Part shown: one piece after another, positions 53,370 through 62,005 of the stretch
How the letters are laid out: each line of letters begins with the position of its first letter
Numbering within the stretch: position 1 is the first letter of the stretch
Origin: Clostridia bacterium
GTDB taxonomy: Bacteria; Bacillota; Clostridia; Christensenellales; Borkfalkiaceae
Assembly (NCBI GenBank): GCA_017626495.1
Contig: JAGAIP010000003.1
Coordinates: 124,001 to 188,000, forward strand
DNA: 64,000 nt
Reading direction: 5' to 3'
Translations under genes and position numbers: made by a program
Notes under the pieces: generated by a model
Database searches by the model: none
What the model was told of the DNA's origin: nothing
What the model saw: the letters and a program-made list of their open reading frames with translations, nothing else

Positions 53370-54768
53370 ATCTCTGTCTGACCAACCTCTTATATCGTCT
53401 TTCTTTGTCCAGTTGTACGGGCGATTTGATTTCTTTTTCCACGTTATAAGGCTTTTTCATCAGATAGTACCTCAGCTCGTCCAGCGCATGGTCGTCCTTT
53501 TTGACGGGACGATCTCCGCTTCCCCAAAAGTATCCCTTCATCTCTCGGATGAGGTTGACGCAGGAAGAGAAGATATACAGATTCGGCGTTCCGTTATCCC
53601 TGCGCAGATAGCTTTTCACCCTCGCGATTCCCGAAAACAGATCCTTGTTCACGTTGGTATCGACCAAAATCCCCCGTTCCGCGAACAGTTCGGAGACGCT
53701 CTTTGCCGAGGCAAGCGTTCTCTGCGAGGCGGCGCTGTCGATGAGCGCCTCCACCCTACCCTTTCCGTCCCTGTGCCAGGATAAGCGGTCGCACGTCTCC
53801 TTGATGCGTTCCGCGTGGAAATCCACGTCCCTGCCTGCGACGAAATGTTCTGCCACCACGTATACGTTGTTGTCGTAATCGATCGCATACCAATGTGCGG
53901 ACGTCGGATTGTTCAGCCCGGGATCGATGGAAATCGTATCCTGCCACTCGAACGGAATGGGGAAGGGTTCGATCACGTGTACGCTCTCGTCGAATTCGGG
54001 ATAGACGAGCCCCTCCGACGCGGAAAACTTTCCGAACTTTCTCGCGTCGAGCGTGCTCTCGTCGAGGGAGCGTTCCATCAGTTCGATTTCCTTTCGGGAA
54101 AGAAAGGGATTATCCCGCCATTCGATGAATTCGTACCATATTTCGGGATTCTGATGTCGATTGAGATAGATTTCCTCGTAAAGAAAGGTCAATCCTTTGA
54201 GCGGCGTCATCGTCCCGAAAATATCCCCCTCCCTGTCGAGCACGCGCATGAGACACTCTTCATAGATTTCCTTGGGCGGCTCTTCGTCGAACCATACGAA
54301 ATCGAGCGAACTTCCCTGAAACTTTTCTCTCCCCTGGTCGCAGCTTTTGAATCCGATCACCGATTCTCCGCCGAAGGCGTTTCTCACGACGATCTGATCG
54401 ATGATTCCGTTCTGAGGCGAATCCTTCCTTCCCGAAAGCATGTATACGTCGATGATCCGTTCCGGATCGAGGTAATGCAATATCTTTTTTTGCGCAACGT
54501 CCCTTTGCACCTGTTGGGAGAGAGAGACCACCCAACCGAACGCGTTTTCTCTGTTTTTTCGGTACGGATGGATTCCGAGCGCCATATACAACGACTCCAC
54601 CGCTCCGCACTCCGTCTTGCCCGATCTGTTTCCGCCGAATACCCACCTGTTTCGCTTTGGACATTTGTGAAACGCGATTTGTTTTTCATGCACCGTACCC
54701 ACGTTGTAAGTCGCAAGAGGGAGTGAGGCGCGCCGACGCTGTTCCTCTTCCACTTTGAGAATTTGCAT
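53362..54768 (-). CDS. terL: Phage terminase large subunit
   Basis: 468 aa packaging motor. ATPase Walker A GGNRSGKTECG, Walker B LDFVWFDEEPP with catalytic Glu, motif III GTMTPLKG. The nuclease domain shows ISIDPGLNNPTS (first Asp), ALIDSAASQR and a C-terminal KDDHALDELRYY (last Asp). All key residues are present. The start at 54768 has AAGGAG 6 nt upstream; an ATG 8 codons earlier is an alternative. It is divergent from the exported-protein gene at 54836. Confidence 0.88.
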   Translation of the reverse strand: MQILKVEEEQRRRASLPLATYNVGTVHEKQIAFHKCPKRNRWVFGGNRSGKTECGAVESLYMALGIHPYRKNRENAFGWVVSLSQQVQRDVAQKKILHYLDPERIIDVYMLSGRKDSPQNGIIDQIVVRNAFGGESVIGFKSCDQGREKFQGSSLDFVWFDEEPPKEIYEECLMRVLDREGDIFGTMTPLKGLTFLYEEIYLNRHQNPEIWYEFIEWRDNPFLSRKEIELMERSLDESTLDARKFGKFSASEGLVYPEFDESVHVIEPFPIPFEWQDTISIDPGLNNPTSAHWYAIDYDNNVYVVAEHFVAGRDVDFHAERIKETCDRLSWHRDGKGRVEALIDSAASQRTLASAKSVSELFAERGILVDTNVNKDLFSGIARVKSYLRRDNGTPNLYIFSSCVNLIREMKGYFWGSGDRPVKKDDHALDELRYYLMKKPYNVEKEIKSPVQLDKERRYKRLVRQRYE

Positions 54769-54822
54769 TATAATCTCCTTCTTTTCGACCATTCTTGCCT
54801 TTCCTCACTCCCTCGCTTCTGC

Positions 54823-54828
54823 TATACT
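54823..54828 (+). promoter_or_regulatory. Extended -10 directly before the exported-protein gene
   Basis: TG-C-TATACT with 7 nt (TCCGTCC) to the ATG at 54836. No good -35 at 16-18 bp and no SD. Predicted leaderless start. Confidence 0.5.
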
Positions 54829-54835
54829 TCCGTCC

Positions 54836-55468
54836 ATGAAAGCCTTATTCTCTCTCCTAGCGTTTCTCTTTCCCTTTGCCTCGGCGGAAACGGAGACTTA
54901 CGCTTATATATCCACGAACGACGTCTACCTCTACGCCGACGCACAGGGCGAAAACGGACTCTTTCTTCTTCCCGAAACGTACTACGTTCTCGTGCTCGAT
55001 GTGGGAAGAGACTATTGTCTCGTCTCGTACGGCGCGGACACGGAAGATTATCCCGCCCTCGTCGGTTACGTCAAAAGCGACCTTCTCACGTTCGTAGACT
55101 ACGTTCCCTCGCGCCCCTATGCGCTCTGTTCGTTCACGCTGAACTATGTTTTAGACGGCGCTCCCGTGGACGGCAGTCTCTCCACCTATCGCGTACAGGC
55201 GACCTATTACGGGGATTATTTCATCGGCTCGACCGCCTACTGCTACGTATATGCAGGCAAATTCGGTTACGTCGCGCGACCCGATCTCACGATCGAACGC
55301 AACACCGATTTCCCTGCCGAAGAACAGCCGACCGAGCCTTCGGAGCAATTCTCCGTTCCGACCGCAGTCGTATTCGTCCTCTTTGCCCTCTTTACCGTCG
55401 TCACCCTCTGTTTTGCCTTAAAGTCGGGGAAAAAGCAACAGACGGGCGACTGGTACGAGGTCACTTGA
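54836..55468 (+). CDS. Exported, C-terminally anchored protein embedded in the phage module
   Basis: 210 aa. Signal peptide MKALFSLLAFLFPFASA, then a beta-rich ectodomain with SH3-like repeats (STNDVYLYADAQGENGLFLLP; VGYVKSDLLTFVDY), a proline/glutamate linker, a membrane helix (TAVVFVLFALFTVVTLCFAL) and a short basic tail. It runs against the phage genes, starting 68 bp from terL, and overlaps the sigma-like gene tail to tail by 8 bp. The ectodomain style matches the end of the large protein at 56139. Function unknown; could be a moron-type cargo gene. Confidence 0.65.
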   Translation: MKALFSLLAFLFPFASAETETYAYISTNDVYLYADAQGENGLFLLPETYYVLVLDVGRDYCLVSYGADTEDYPALVGYVKSDLLTFVDYVPSRPYALCSFTLNYVLDGAPVDGSLSTYRVQATYYGDYFIGSTAYCYVYAGKFGYVARPDLTIERNTDFPAEEQPTEPSEQFSVPTAVVFVLFALFTVVTLCFALKSGKKQQTGDWYEVT

Positions 55469-55925
55469 CGTTTTGAACCCTTCTGCATCGGATGGGCGTC
55501 TGACTTCGATAAAAACGATACAGATACCTCATCTCCTCGTCCCGAACGCAGTACTTCACAAACCATTGCTTGTCGTAACCCTCCGCTTCCAGTTGACGCG
55601 CAATCTTGTCGATTGCCGCCACCGTTCGCCTGTACACGGTGCGCAGGGAAACGTCTTTGGGCTGTTCTCCGTGGTAAAACCGATAACAAATCGCCTCGTA
55701 TCCTTTTTTCGGAAGAGAACTCAGCGCGCGGTCCAAAGCGACGCGCACGCCGAGATACTCGTTTCTCGTCGCTCGTATTTGAATGATGTCCTCGGCTACC
55801 GAAAACGGATCCAACCAATGATTCATCGACGAAAGCGCCTTGAACAGCATTTTTCTTTCCAGCCGTTCCGCCTCCGTCTCCAATCTCGGATATATACATA
55901 ACAGCACTTTCACATAGTCGTTCAT
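55461..55925 (-). CDS. Sigma-70-like phage transcription regulator
   Basis: 154 aa. The C-terminal half carries a sigma region 4-like helix-turn-helix (LPKKGYEAICYRFYHGEQPKDVSLRTVYRRTVAAIDKIARQL, here split by motif), as in phage late-gene activators of the RinA/ArpU/YqaQ kind. Located at the head of the module, so it probably turns on the packaging and capsid genes (inference). AAGGTGG is the RBS. Confidence 0.6.
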   Translation of the reverse strand: MNDYVKVLLCIYPRLETEAERLERKMLFKALSSMNHWLDPFSVAEDIIQIRATRNEYLGVRVALDRALSSLPKKGYEAICYRFYHGEQPKDVSLRTVYRRTVAAIDKIARQLEAEGYDKQWFVKYCVRDEEMRYLYRFYRSQTPIRCRRVQNVK

Positions 55926-55944
55926 TTCGTCACCACCTTAAAAT

Positions 55945-55956
55945 ACAAACATTTGT
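55945..55956. promoter_or_regulatory. Small palindrome upstream of the sigma-like gene
   Basis: ACAAA-CA-TTTGT, 20 bp before the ATG, next to TATTTT. A possible operator or autoregulatory site; weak evidence. Confidence 0.25.
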
Positions 55957-56102
55957 TCGTTTTTACGAGCCTATTATGCCACGAAAAACATATTTCAAAA
56001 AAACCAGTGCCATTTTTTTATTAAATCCATTATATATTCCATAACGGACAATACCTGTCATATATAATACATTTGCTTTTTTTCGTCAGATAAAAATAAC
56101 GG

Positions 56103-56131
56103 TTGCTTTTTTTTGGAACGTGTGTTAAAAT
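56103..56131 (+). promoter_or_regulatory. Promoter giving a leaderless transcript of the large exported protein
   Basis: TTGCTT (56103-56108), 17 bp, extended -10 TG-T-TAAAAT (core 56126-56131), then GGTTAGT and the ATG at 56139. Confidence 0.7.
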
Positions 56132-56138
56132 GGTTAGT

Positions 56139-58628
56139 ATGAAGAAATCTATCCTTTCCCTACTTGCATTATCCGCACTGTTCTTCATAACCGCACCCTC
56201 TCTTTCCGCACAAGCGGACGGAAATATCGTCGTGGGCGCGAACGATCTTTCCATCGTCCTTCCCGGCAGTTACGAGGAATATCTCCCCCTCTCCAACCCT
56301 AAGGACGTCGCGATGAACGACAGATTCATTACCGTTGCGGACGGATGCACCATTTACGTCTATTACAGAGCGGAAAACGTCTATCGGGCATATACGCATC
56401 AGGCGAATGCGGACGAGCGGCTCAACAATATTTCCGCGCTCGAATTTTCCACAGCGGACGGGCTCTTGTACTTTACGGACGCGTCCATGACGCTCCATAT
56501 CATGGATTGCAACACGCTCAAATCGTCTGCCACGCGGCTCGCTTGCAGTTCCTTCGCAATCTGCGAGGATACGCTCTACTATTCCCAGGTCACGGCGAAT
56601 ATGATTTCCGTCTCTGAAGTCAACATCACCGTCTTTGCGGGAGACCAGTCCATCAACGAAGAGGCGCACCTCATCAAGCGACTCAACTCAACGGCAACGC
56701 CTGCGATGGCGATTTCGGGAGACTCTCTCTACTATGCGATCGGCAACGTCCTCTATTCCACCGCATACGACCATCAGACCACGCTCGACGCAAACGGCAA
56801 CGTGCAGGATCTCGTCTTTTCGGGTTCGGACAAAAATCCTTGGTACACCGACTCGATGGGTACGCTGTATCACTACGACATCGTCAATAATCAAGTTCTT
56901 TGTTCCGAAAGAAGCGCCTATTCCTCCGTCAGCGCGTTCCGAGGCAATCTCTATCTGATCGACGGCAAGCGCGTCCTCGAATATGACGTCGCAGGGAACG
57001 CGTTTACCGATTACGAGATCTGTTCCTCTTCCGAGGGAAACGCGAGACTGTCTCGTGCGACGGACATGATCGTAGAGGACGATAAACTCATCATCGCGGA
57101 TCGCGGCAACCGTCGCGTCTCCGTCACAGACTTAAAGACGGGCGTCTCCGCTCCCTTCTCCACCGTCGTCGAGCCGGATCTCATCGCGTATACGGAAGGC
57201 AGAATTTTGGTCACCAACGGCTCGGCTGTCGCCGTCCACGACCTTGACGGGAACGAACTGTATCAGCATACCTCTTTTTTGGGCGTCATCGTCGGCGTCA
57301 CGGGCGTATACGGATCGTTCTATTTCGTCACGGGCAATAACTACCACTATTCGCTCGATTCCTCTTACACCCTCACCGATTCCTATAAGGTGCTCGACAG
57401 TACCGCAAAGCAGCTCACTTCGGACATCGACGGCAATTTGTACATTCTCTATCTGAACGGAAACGTCAGCCGCTATTCCGAACTGGATTTTATGTCCTCT
57501 TCGGGAACGAACACCGTCGTCGGCAAATTCCCCGTCACCGTCACGAAAATCTATACCGACTTTGCAGGCAACGTCTACGGCATGTACGATAATCTGCTGT
57601 ACTACCTTGACCGAGACCTCGTCGGCATCTACGAATTTCGTCCTGACGGCAGCGTATACGGCACGGGCTATACGGCGACCGCCTACGCGATTTCCTATGA
57701 AGAAAAAGCCGTCTATCTTCTCTGCGGCGACTTCGTCGTCAAGACGGACGTGCTCGACGTCGGCACGCTCAACCATATCGTAGCAGGCACGACGGGAAAA
57801 GAGATTGCGGACGCATCGACCTCTGCGACGGTACGACTTTTGCAGACGAGAGAGAACACCGTGTTCATCGCATTCGACGAATCGGAGCTGAAAACCAACC
57901 CCTATTTCGCCTACGAGACGTACTACCGCGTCAAGGAGAGCAAGACGGTAGCCCTACTCGGCGAAACGAACGACTACTATATCGTCTCGTTCTTCTATTC
58001 CGAGGGAAAACGCTACGAATCTGCGCTGGTCAAAAAAGAATTCTGTACTTCCGTCACGCAGAGCGAATCTTCCGACCTTCTCGGCAACGCGTACGTCAAT
58101 ACGCCGACTTATCTCTATAAATATCCTTTCCCCTGCGAATCGTTCATTTGCAAGAGTCCGGGACTCGAAACCCCCGTCCGTCTCGAACGGTCTGCGCTCG
58201 TGGAAGTGGTCGGCATGCTCGATTTCGGCGAGGACTTCAACCACTATATCGTAACCGTTACGATGAACGGAAAAATCTATCTCGGATATATCCCGGCTCC
58301 CTTCCTTCAAGCGTTTAACGGAACGCTTCCCGAGGCGACGGTCATCACCAACACTTATCTTTCCCCCACGCAAGCCGTTCCCTTCCTTTCCAACGACGGA
58401 CAAATTCTCTCGGTGAACAAGCGGACGGCAGTCACCGCATACGGCGACGTCACCGCGGAAGCCGTTTTGGTTTCCGTCACGCAGGACGGCGTAACGTACT
58501 ATGCGACCGTCTCTTCCGACCTTCTCGTGAGCTCCACGGAGGGCAGATGGCGCGTCATGCTCATTCTGCTCCTTCTCATGCTCGCCATCGTCATCATTGC
58601 GGATTTCCTTCTTCTCCGCAAAAAATAA
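56139..58628 (+). CDS. Large exported beta-propeller protein with C-terminal membrane anchor
   Basis: 829 aa. Signal peptide MKKSILSLLALSALFFITAPSLSAQA; a long region of NHL/propeller-like repeats (about 30-520), for example DDKLIIADRGNRRVSVTDL and DIDGNLYILYLNGNVSRY; SH3-like segments near 590-770; and a final membrane helix (LLILLLLMLAIVIIADFLLL) with tail RKK. It should sit on the outer face of the membrane. Family and partner unknown; the neighbour at 54836 has the same C-terminal layout. The ATG at 56139 is chosen because the -10 ends 7 nt before it. Confidence 0.7.
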   Translation: MKKSILSLLALSALFFITAPSLSAQADGNIVVGANDLSIVLPGSYEEYLPLSNPKDVAMNDRFITVADGCTIYVYYRAENVYRAYTHQANADERLNNISALEFSTADGLLYFTDASMTLHIMDCNTLKSSATRLACSSFAICEDTLYYSQVTANMISVSEVNITVFAGDQSINEEAHLIKRLNSTATPAMAISGDSLYYAIGNVLYSTAYDHQTTLDANGNVQDLVFSGSDKNPWYTDSMGTLYHYDIVNNQVLCSERSAYSSVSAFRGNLYLIDGKRVLEYDVAGNAFTDYEICSSSEGNARLSRATDMIVEDDKLIIADRGNRRVSVTDLKTGVSAPFSTVVEPDLIAYTEGRILVTNGSAVAVHDLDGNELYQHTSFLGVIVGVTGVYGSFYFVTGNNYHYSLDSSYTLTDSYKVLDSTAKQLTSDIDGNLYILYLNGNVSRYSELDFMSSSGTNTVVGKFPVTVTKIYTDFAGNVYGMYDNLLYYLDRDLVGIYEFRPDGSVYGTGYTATAYAISYEEKAVYLLCGDFVVKTDVLDVGTLNHIVAGTTGKEIADASTSATVRLLQTRENTVFIAFDESELKTNPYFAYETYYRVKESKTVALLGETNDYYIVSFFYSEGKRYESALVKKEFCTSVTQSESSDLLGNAYVNTPTYLYKYPFPCESFICKSPGLETPVRLERSALVEVVGMLDFGEDFNHYIVTVTMNGKIYLGYIPAPFLQAFNGTLPEATVITNTYLSPTQAVPFLSNDGQILSVNKRTAVTAYGDVTAEAVLVSVTQDGVTYYATVSSDLLVSSTEGRWRVMLILLLLMLAIVIIADFLLLRKK

Positions 58629-58661
58629 AAAAAGGACGCCTGACCGTCCCGAAAATAATTA

Positions 58662-58689
58662 CGCCGTCCGAAGTCGGACGGCGTTTTTT
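58662..58689 (+). terminator. Terminator of the large exported protein gene
   Basis: 9-bp stem CGCCGTCCG / CGGACGGCG, loop AAGT, followed by TTTTTT. Confidence 0.92.
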
Positions 58690-58738
58690 CTGTTACCCGT
58701 TTTCCGTTAGATGTTCAACCCTTAGAAACGGCATGAAG

Positions 58739-60109
58739 TTATCCTTTGATAAACGCTTTGAATGCGAGGTGATCCTCGTACAGATCGGCTTTCGAAACCA
58801 CCTCGTAGGGGGAATGCATCGAAACGACGGGAACGCCGATATCCAAGGTGTCGATGTTGCGTCTCGCCATGTACTTTGCGAGCGTTCCGCCGCCGCCTGC
58901 GTCAACTTTTCCCAGTTCCCCGGTCTGCCACTGTACTCCGTTTTCCGCGAAGATCGCACGGATCTTATGCAGATATTCCGCACCTGCGTCGTTGGAGCCG
59001 GACTTTCCCCTTGCGCCCGTGTACTTCATAACCCCGGCGCCGTGCGAAAGGAAAGTCGCATTGCGCTTGTCGTACACTTCGGGGAATTGCGGATCGTAGC
59101 TGGCGGAGACGTCACCCGAAAGACACATGGAGTTTGCTCTCATTTCCGCTTCGTTCGCGCCGAAACTGTCCGCAACCGCTCTGAGAAGATCGTCGAACAG
59201 CTCCGTCTGCATGCCCGTCGTTCCCTCGCTTCCGATTTCTTCCTTATCCGCAAATACGGCAATAACGGTATGTACGCCGTCGTCGTTTTCCGTAAGGGCG
59301 GTAAATTGAGGGTACGAGCACACCTTATCGTCCTGACCGTATGCGCCGATGAGCGCCCTGTCCAATCCGATTTCTCTCGCACGGAAAGCGGGAACGGCGC
59401 AGAGCTCCGCGCAGAGAAAATCCTCTTCTTTCATGCCGTACTTTTCATGGAGCAATTCAAGCGCCGCATAGGAGAACCTGTTTTTCTCCTCGCTCTCCGA
59501 GGGCGTAGCGCCCACCCAGACGTTCAAAGATTCCCCGTCGATCGCTTCGGACAGAGGCTTTCCCATCTGTTTCGACGCGAGGTGAGGAAGAAGATCGCTC
59601 ACATAGAATACGGGATCCCCCTCGTCGTCGCCGATCTTCACGGTCACCTTCGTTCCGTCCGCCAGATGTACCACGCCGTGCAGCGCGAGGGGAATGGTCG
59701 CCCACTGATACTTCTTGATTCCGCCGTAATAATGCGTCTTAAAGAACGCGATCTCGTCCTTTTCAAACAGCGGATTCTGTTTCAGATCGAGACGGGGCGA
59801 GTCGATGTGCGCCGCAAGGATACGCACGCCGTTTTTTCCGACGTCCTCGCTTCCCACGCGCAGCAGATACAAACTCTTGTTTCGGTTGTTCACATATTTT
59901 TTATCGCCGACTTTGAGCGTCTCGCCGAATGAAAAAGGCGTATAGCCCGCTTCTTCCGCACGCTTCACGAGATAAGAGACGGCCTCTCTCTCCGTTTTTG
60001 CCTCGTCGATGAACCGCATATACCCGACGGCATATTCTCTTATCGCCCGTTTCTTTTCGTCGTCTGCATACAAAAAAATGTTTTTATGTTCGTAATTCAA
60101 GCTACCCAT
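58739..60109 (-). CDS. M18 family metallo-aminopeptidase
   Basis: 456 aa, related to aspartyl aminopeptidase/ApeA. Metal and catalytic motifs: LAAHIDSPRLDLK (His, Asp), EEIGSEGTTGMQ (catalytic Glu pair), GDVSASYDP and SHGAGVMKY. It would trim peptides in the cytoplasm. AAGGAG 8 nt upstream of the ATG. Single gene. Confidence 0.92.
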   Translation of the reverse strand: MGSLNYEHKNIFLYADDEKKRAIREYAVGYMRFIDEAKTEREAVSYLVKRAEEAGYTPFSFGETLKVGDKKYVNNRNKSLYLLRVGSEDVGKNGVRILAAHIDSPRLDLKQNPLFEKDEIAFFKTHYYGGIKKYQWATIPLALHGVVHLADGTKVTVKIGDDEGDPVFYVSDLLPHLASKQMGKPLSEAIDGESLNVWVGATPSESEEKNRFSYAALELLHEKYGMKEEDFLCAELCAVPAFRAREIGLDRALIGAYGQDDKVCSYPQFTALTENDDGVHTVIAVFADKEEIGSEGTTGMQTELFDDLLRAVADSFGANEAEMRANSMCLSGDVSASYDPQFPEVYDKRNATFLSHGAGVMKYTGARGKSGSNDAGAEYLHKIRAIFAENGVQWQTGELGKVDAGGGGTLAKYMARRNIDTLDIGVPVVSMHSPYEVVSKADLYEDHLAFKAFIKG

Positions 60110-60144
60110 TGTAAATTCTCCTTTTTTCTACAACGGGTATTGTA

Positions 60145-60834
60145 TCACTCTTCCGCCTTCTCGTCAACTGTTTCCGTCAAAGATACCGTTCTGTTTGCCT
60201 CTTCGAACAGTTCGTCCGCCATTCTTCCGAACTCCCTCGTACAAATGCGGTCCGCCTCGTAGAGCATCGACCTGCCGTTTGTCTCCACGGTCAACGTTCC
60301 GCAGCCGATTCCCTTGCAGTAGTCCGCCTTGTCCGTATCCGACACCACGGGAATCCCCGAAAGGCAAGCGCCTTCCCTCTCGTCCAAAACGGTGTCGGCG
60401 ATGCGAAATGCAACTCTCCGTCCGCGCGCCGCCCTCGTCAGTTTCCTGACTTCCTTTCTCGCGTTTTTCCCGTTTGAAAGATTGACCACAATTTCGTCCG
60501 CGCCCGCCTTAATCGCCTCTTTGAGCGCCGTAACCTTCGTTTTTAAGGTGGAGTTTAATTCCTCCGTCACACAGATGACGGGCAGGGGCGACGCCGCTTG
60601 CTTGGCGATTCCGACCTGTAAGGGATTGACGCGCACATAGCCGAACCCTCTGTTCTTGCACGCCTTTGCTTTATCGGGCAAATCCTTCTCGTCGCACCCC
60701 GTCAGATCGCACTCCACCTTCGTGAGCAGCTTGCACACTTCGGCGACGCGTTTTTGTCTTTTGAATTCGGCGTACTCGCCTGCCTCTGTTTCCGAAATCA
60801 CAATATCCATGCCGACAGTATCGGCAAAGAGCAT
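60145..60834 (-). CDS. DeoC-like TIM-barrel protein, probably not a normal aldolase
   Basis: 229 aa. It shows order and spacing like deoxyribose-phosphate aldolase: VAEVCKLLTKVECDLTG, GYVRVNPLQVGIAKQA, KEAIKAGADEIVVNLS. The KTSTG Schiff-base motif expected near the end is not present; the matching area reads SDTDKADYCKGIG. So it may be a degenerate or repurposed member. The start is uncertain: ATG at 60834 with a distant AAGGAAAG, or ATG at 60810. Divergent from the gene at 60891. Confidence 0.5.
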   Translation of the reverse strand: MLFADTVGMDIVISETEAGEYAEFKRQKRVAEVCKLLTKVECDLTGCDEKDLPDKAKACKNRGFGYVRVNPLQVGIAKQAASPLPVICVTEELNSTLKTKVTALKEAIKAGADEIVVNLSNGKNARKEVRKLTRAARGRRVAFRIADTVLDEREGACLSGIPVVSDTDKADYCKGIGCGTLTVETNGRSMLYEADRICTREFGRMADELFEEANRTVSLTETVDEKAEE

Positions 60835-60878
60835 CAAAATATACGCTTTCCTTCCATTCTTTTCCTCGTTTCATGTCC

Positions 60879-60884
60879 TATACT
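60879..60884 (+). promoter_or_regulatory. -10 element 6 nt before the proline-rich membrane protein gene
   Basis: TATACT, then GATTGC, then ATG at 60891. The -35 is poor. Leaderless start possible. Confidence 0.4.
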
Positions 60885-60890
60885 GATTGC

Positions 60891-61115
60891 ATGGCTGTTT
60901 TGGGTGCAATTTCTCTCATTCTCTTGTTTTTACTCTGTCACGCGCTGTCAAGACTGTATTATTTCCACAAAAGTCCCCCTCCTCCGCCTCCGCCCGTAGA
61001 GGAGAAAGCGGAAGAAAAACGGGTAGAAGTCGAACCCGTCTATTACATCGTGGAAAAAAAGACCCGTAAGAAGAAACCTTCTTACGGGGAGCCGAAACAA
61101 ATTAAATTCGATTAG
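60891..61115 (+). CDS. Small membrane protein with polyproline linker and basic tail
   Basis: 74 aa: one N-terminal membrane helix (MAVLGAISLILLFLLCHALS), a run of seven prolines, an acidic then basic region (EEKAEEKRVEVEP, EKKTRKKK). Family unknown. Its last bases overlap the end of era, and the era terminator lies within its coding sequence. Start chosen at 60891 over 60873 because the 60873 ATG lies upstream of the -10. Confidence 0.55.
   Translation: MAVLGAISLILLFLLCHALSRLYYFHKSPPPPPPPVEEKAEEKRVEVEPVYYIVEKKTRKKKPSYGEPKQIKFD
61051..61088 (-). terminator. Terminator of era, inside the convergent gene
   Basis: Minus-strand 11-bp perfect stem CCCGTAAGAAG / CTTCTTACGGG with loop GTTT, then TCTTTTTTT. 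On the plus strand the same bases encode the KTRKKKPSYG stretch of the small membrane protein. Confidence 0.85.
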
Positions 61116-62005
61116 TTCTGCTCTTCGTCGTAGCCGAACTCGCGGATGAGCTTCTGCCTGTCGCGCCAACCCTCTTCCACCTTGACGTACGTCGTGAGGA
61201 ACACCTTCGCGTCGAGGAATTTTTCCATATCCTGACGGGCAAACGCCGCAGTTTCTTTGAGCGCCTTTCCGCCCTTGCCGATGAGGATCGCCTTGTGATT
61301 TTGTTTTTCACACACGATGTCTATGTCTACGTCGTAGAGATTTCCCGTGGGACGCTTTTCGAACTTCGTCACGACGATGGCGACGCCGTGCGGAATTTCC
61401 TTGTCGTACTTCAACAAAATCTTTTCGCGCATAATCTCGCGAATCATAAAGCGTTCGCTCTTGTCCGATACGATGTCCTCTTCAAAGACCTTATCGCCCT
61501 CGGGCAATAAGTTTGCGATCTCGTTTTCAAGCGCCTTCACGTTTCTGTATTTTCTCGCGGAAACGGGGAACACGTCCGCGTCGATTCCGGCTTCGGCGAT
61601 TTTGACCACCTCTTCGGGAATTTTCTCCGCAGGCATAATGTCCGTCTTGGTAAAGGCGATGAGCATGGGAATATCGGAAGAGAAAAACCTCTTCATCAAA
61701 TCGAGATCGTCCCGGGCGATGCCCGTATGCCCGTCCACGACGTATAAAATGAGATCGACGTCCTTTGCGCTCGTCTCCGTCGTCTTCATCATAATATCCG
61801 TGAGTACGTTGCTTGCTTTGTAAATACCGGGCGTATCGACGAATACGATCTGGTGGGTTTCTCTCGTGAGAACGCCGAGGATTCTGTCTCTCGTCGTCTG
61901 CGGTTTGGGGGAGACGATGGCAACCTTTTCCCCGACCATCACGTTGATGAGCGTGCTCTTTCCCGCATTTGCTTTGCCGATTACGGCTACCGTACCTGCT
62001 CTCAT
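61112..62005 (-). CDS. era: Ribosome assembly GTPase Era
   Basis: 297 aa. G1 GKANAGKSTLIN, G3 DTPG in VFVDTPGIY, G4 TKTD, and a C-terminal KH domain with the signature KAILIGKGGKALK. It binds the 3' end of 16S rRNA during 30S assembly. It overlaps ybeY by ATGA; the phoH-pgpH-ybeY-era order is conserved in Bacillota (recO usually follows, here it does not). Confidence 0.97.
   Translation of the reverse strand: MRAGTVAVIGKANAGKSTLINVMVGEKVAIVSPKPQTTRDRILGVLTRETHQIVFVDTPGIYKASNVLTDIMMKTTETSAKDVDLILYVVDGHTGIARDDLDLMKRFFSSDIPMLIAFTKTDIMPAEKIPEEVVKIAEAGIDADVFPVSARKYRNVKALENEIANLLPEGDKVFEEDIVSDKSERFMIREIMREKILLKYDKEIPHGVAIVVTKFEKRPTGNLYDVDIDIVCEKQNHKAILIGKGGKALKETAAFARQDMEKFLDAKVFLTTYVKVEEGWRDRQKLIREFGYDEEQN

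Noticed and set aside
52573-53784. 403-codon plus-strand frame over the portal and terminase genes
   Set aside because: Antisense shadow spanning three real overlapping genes; no RBS or motif.
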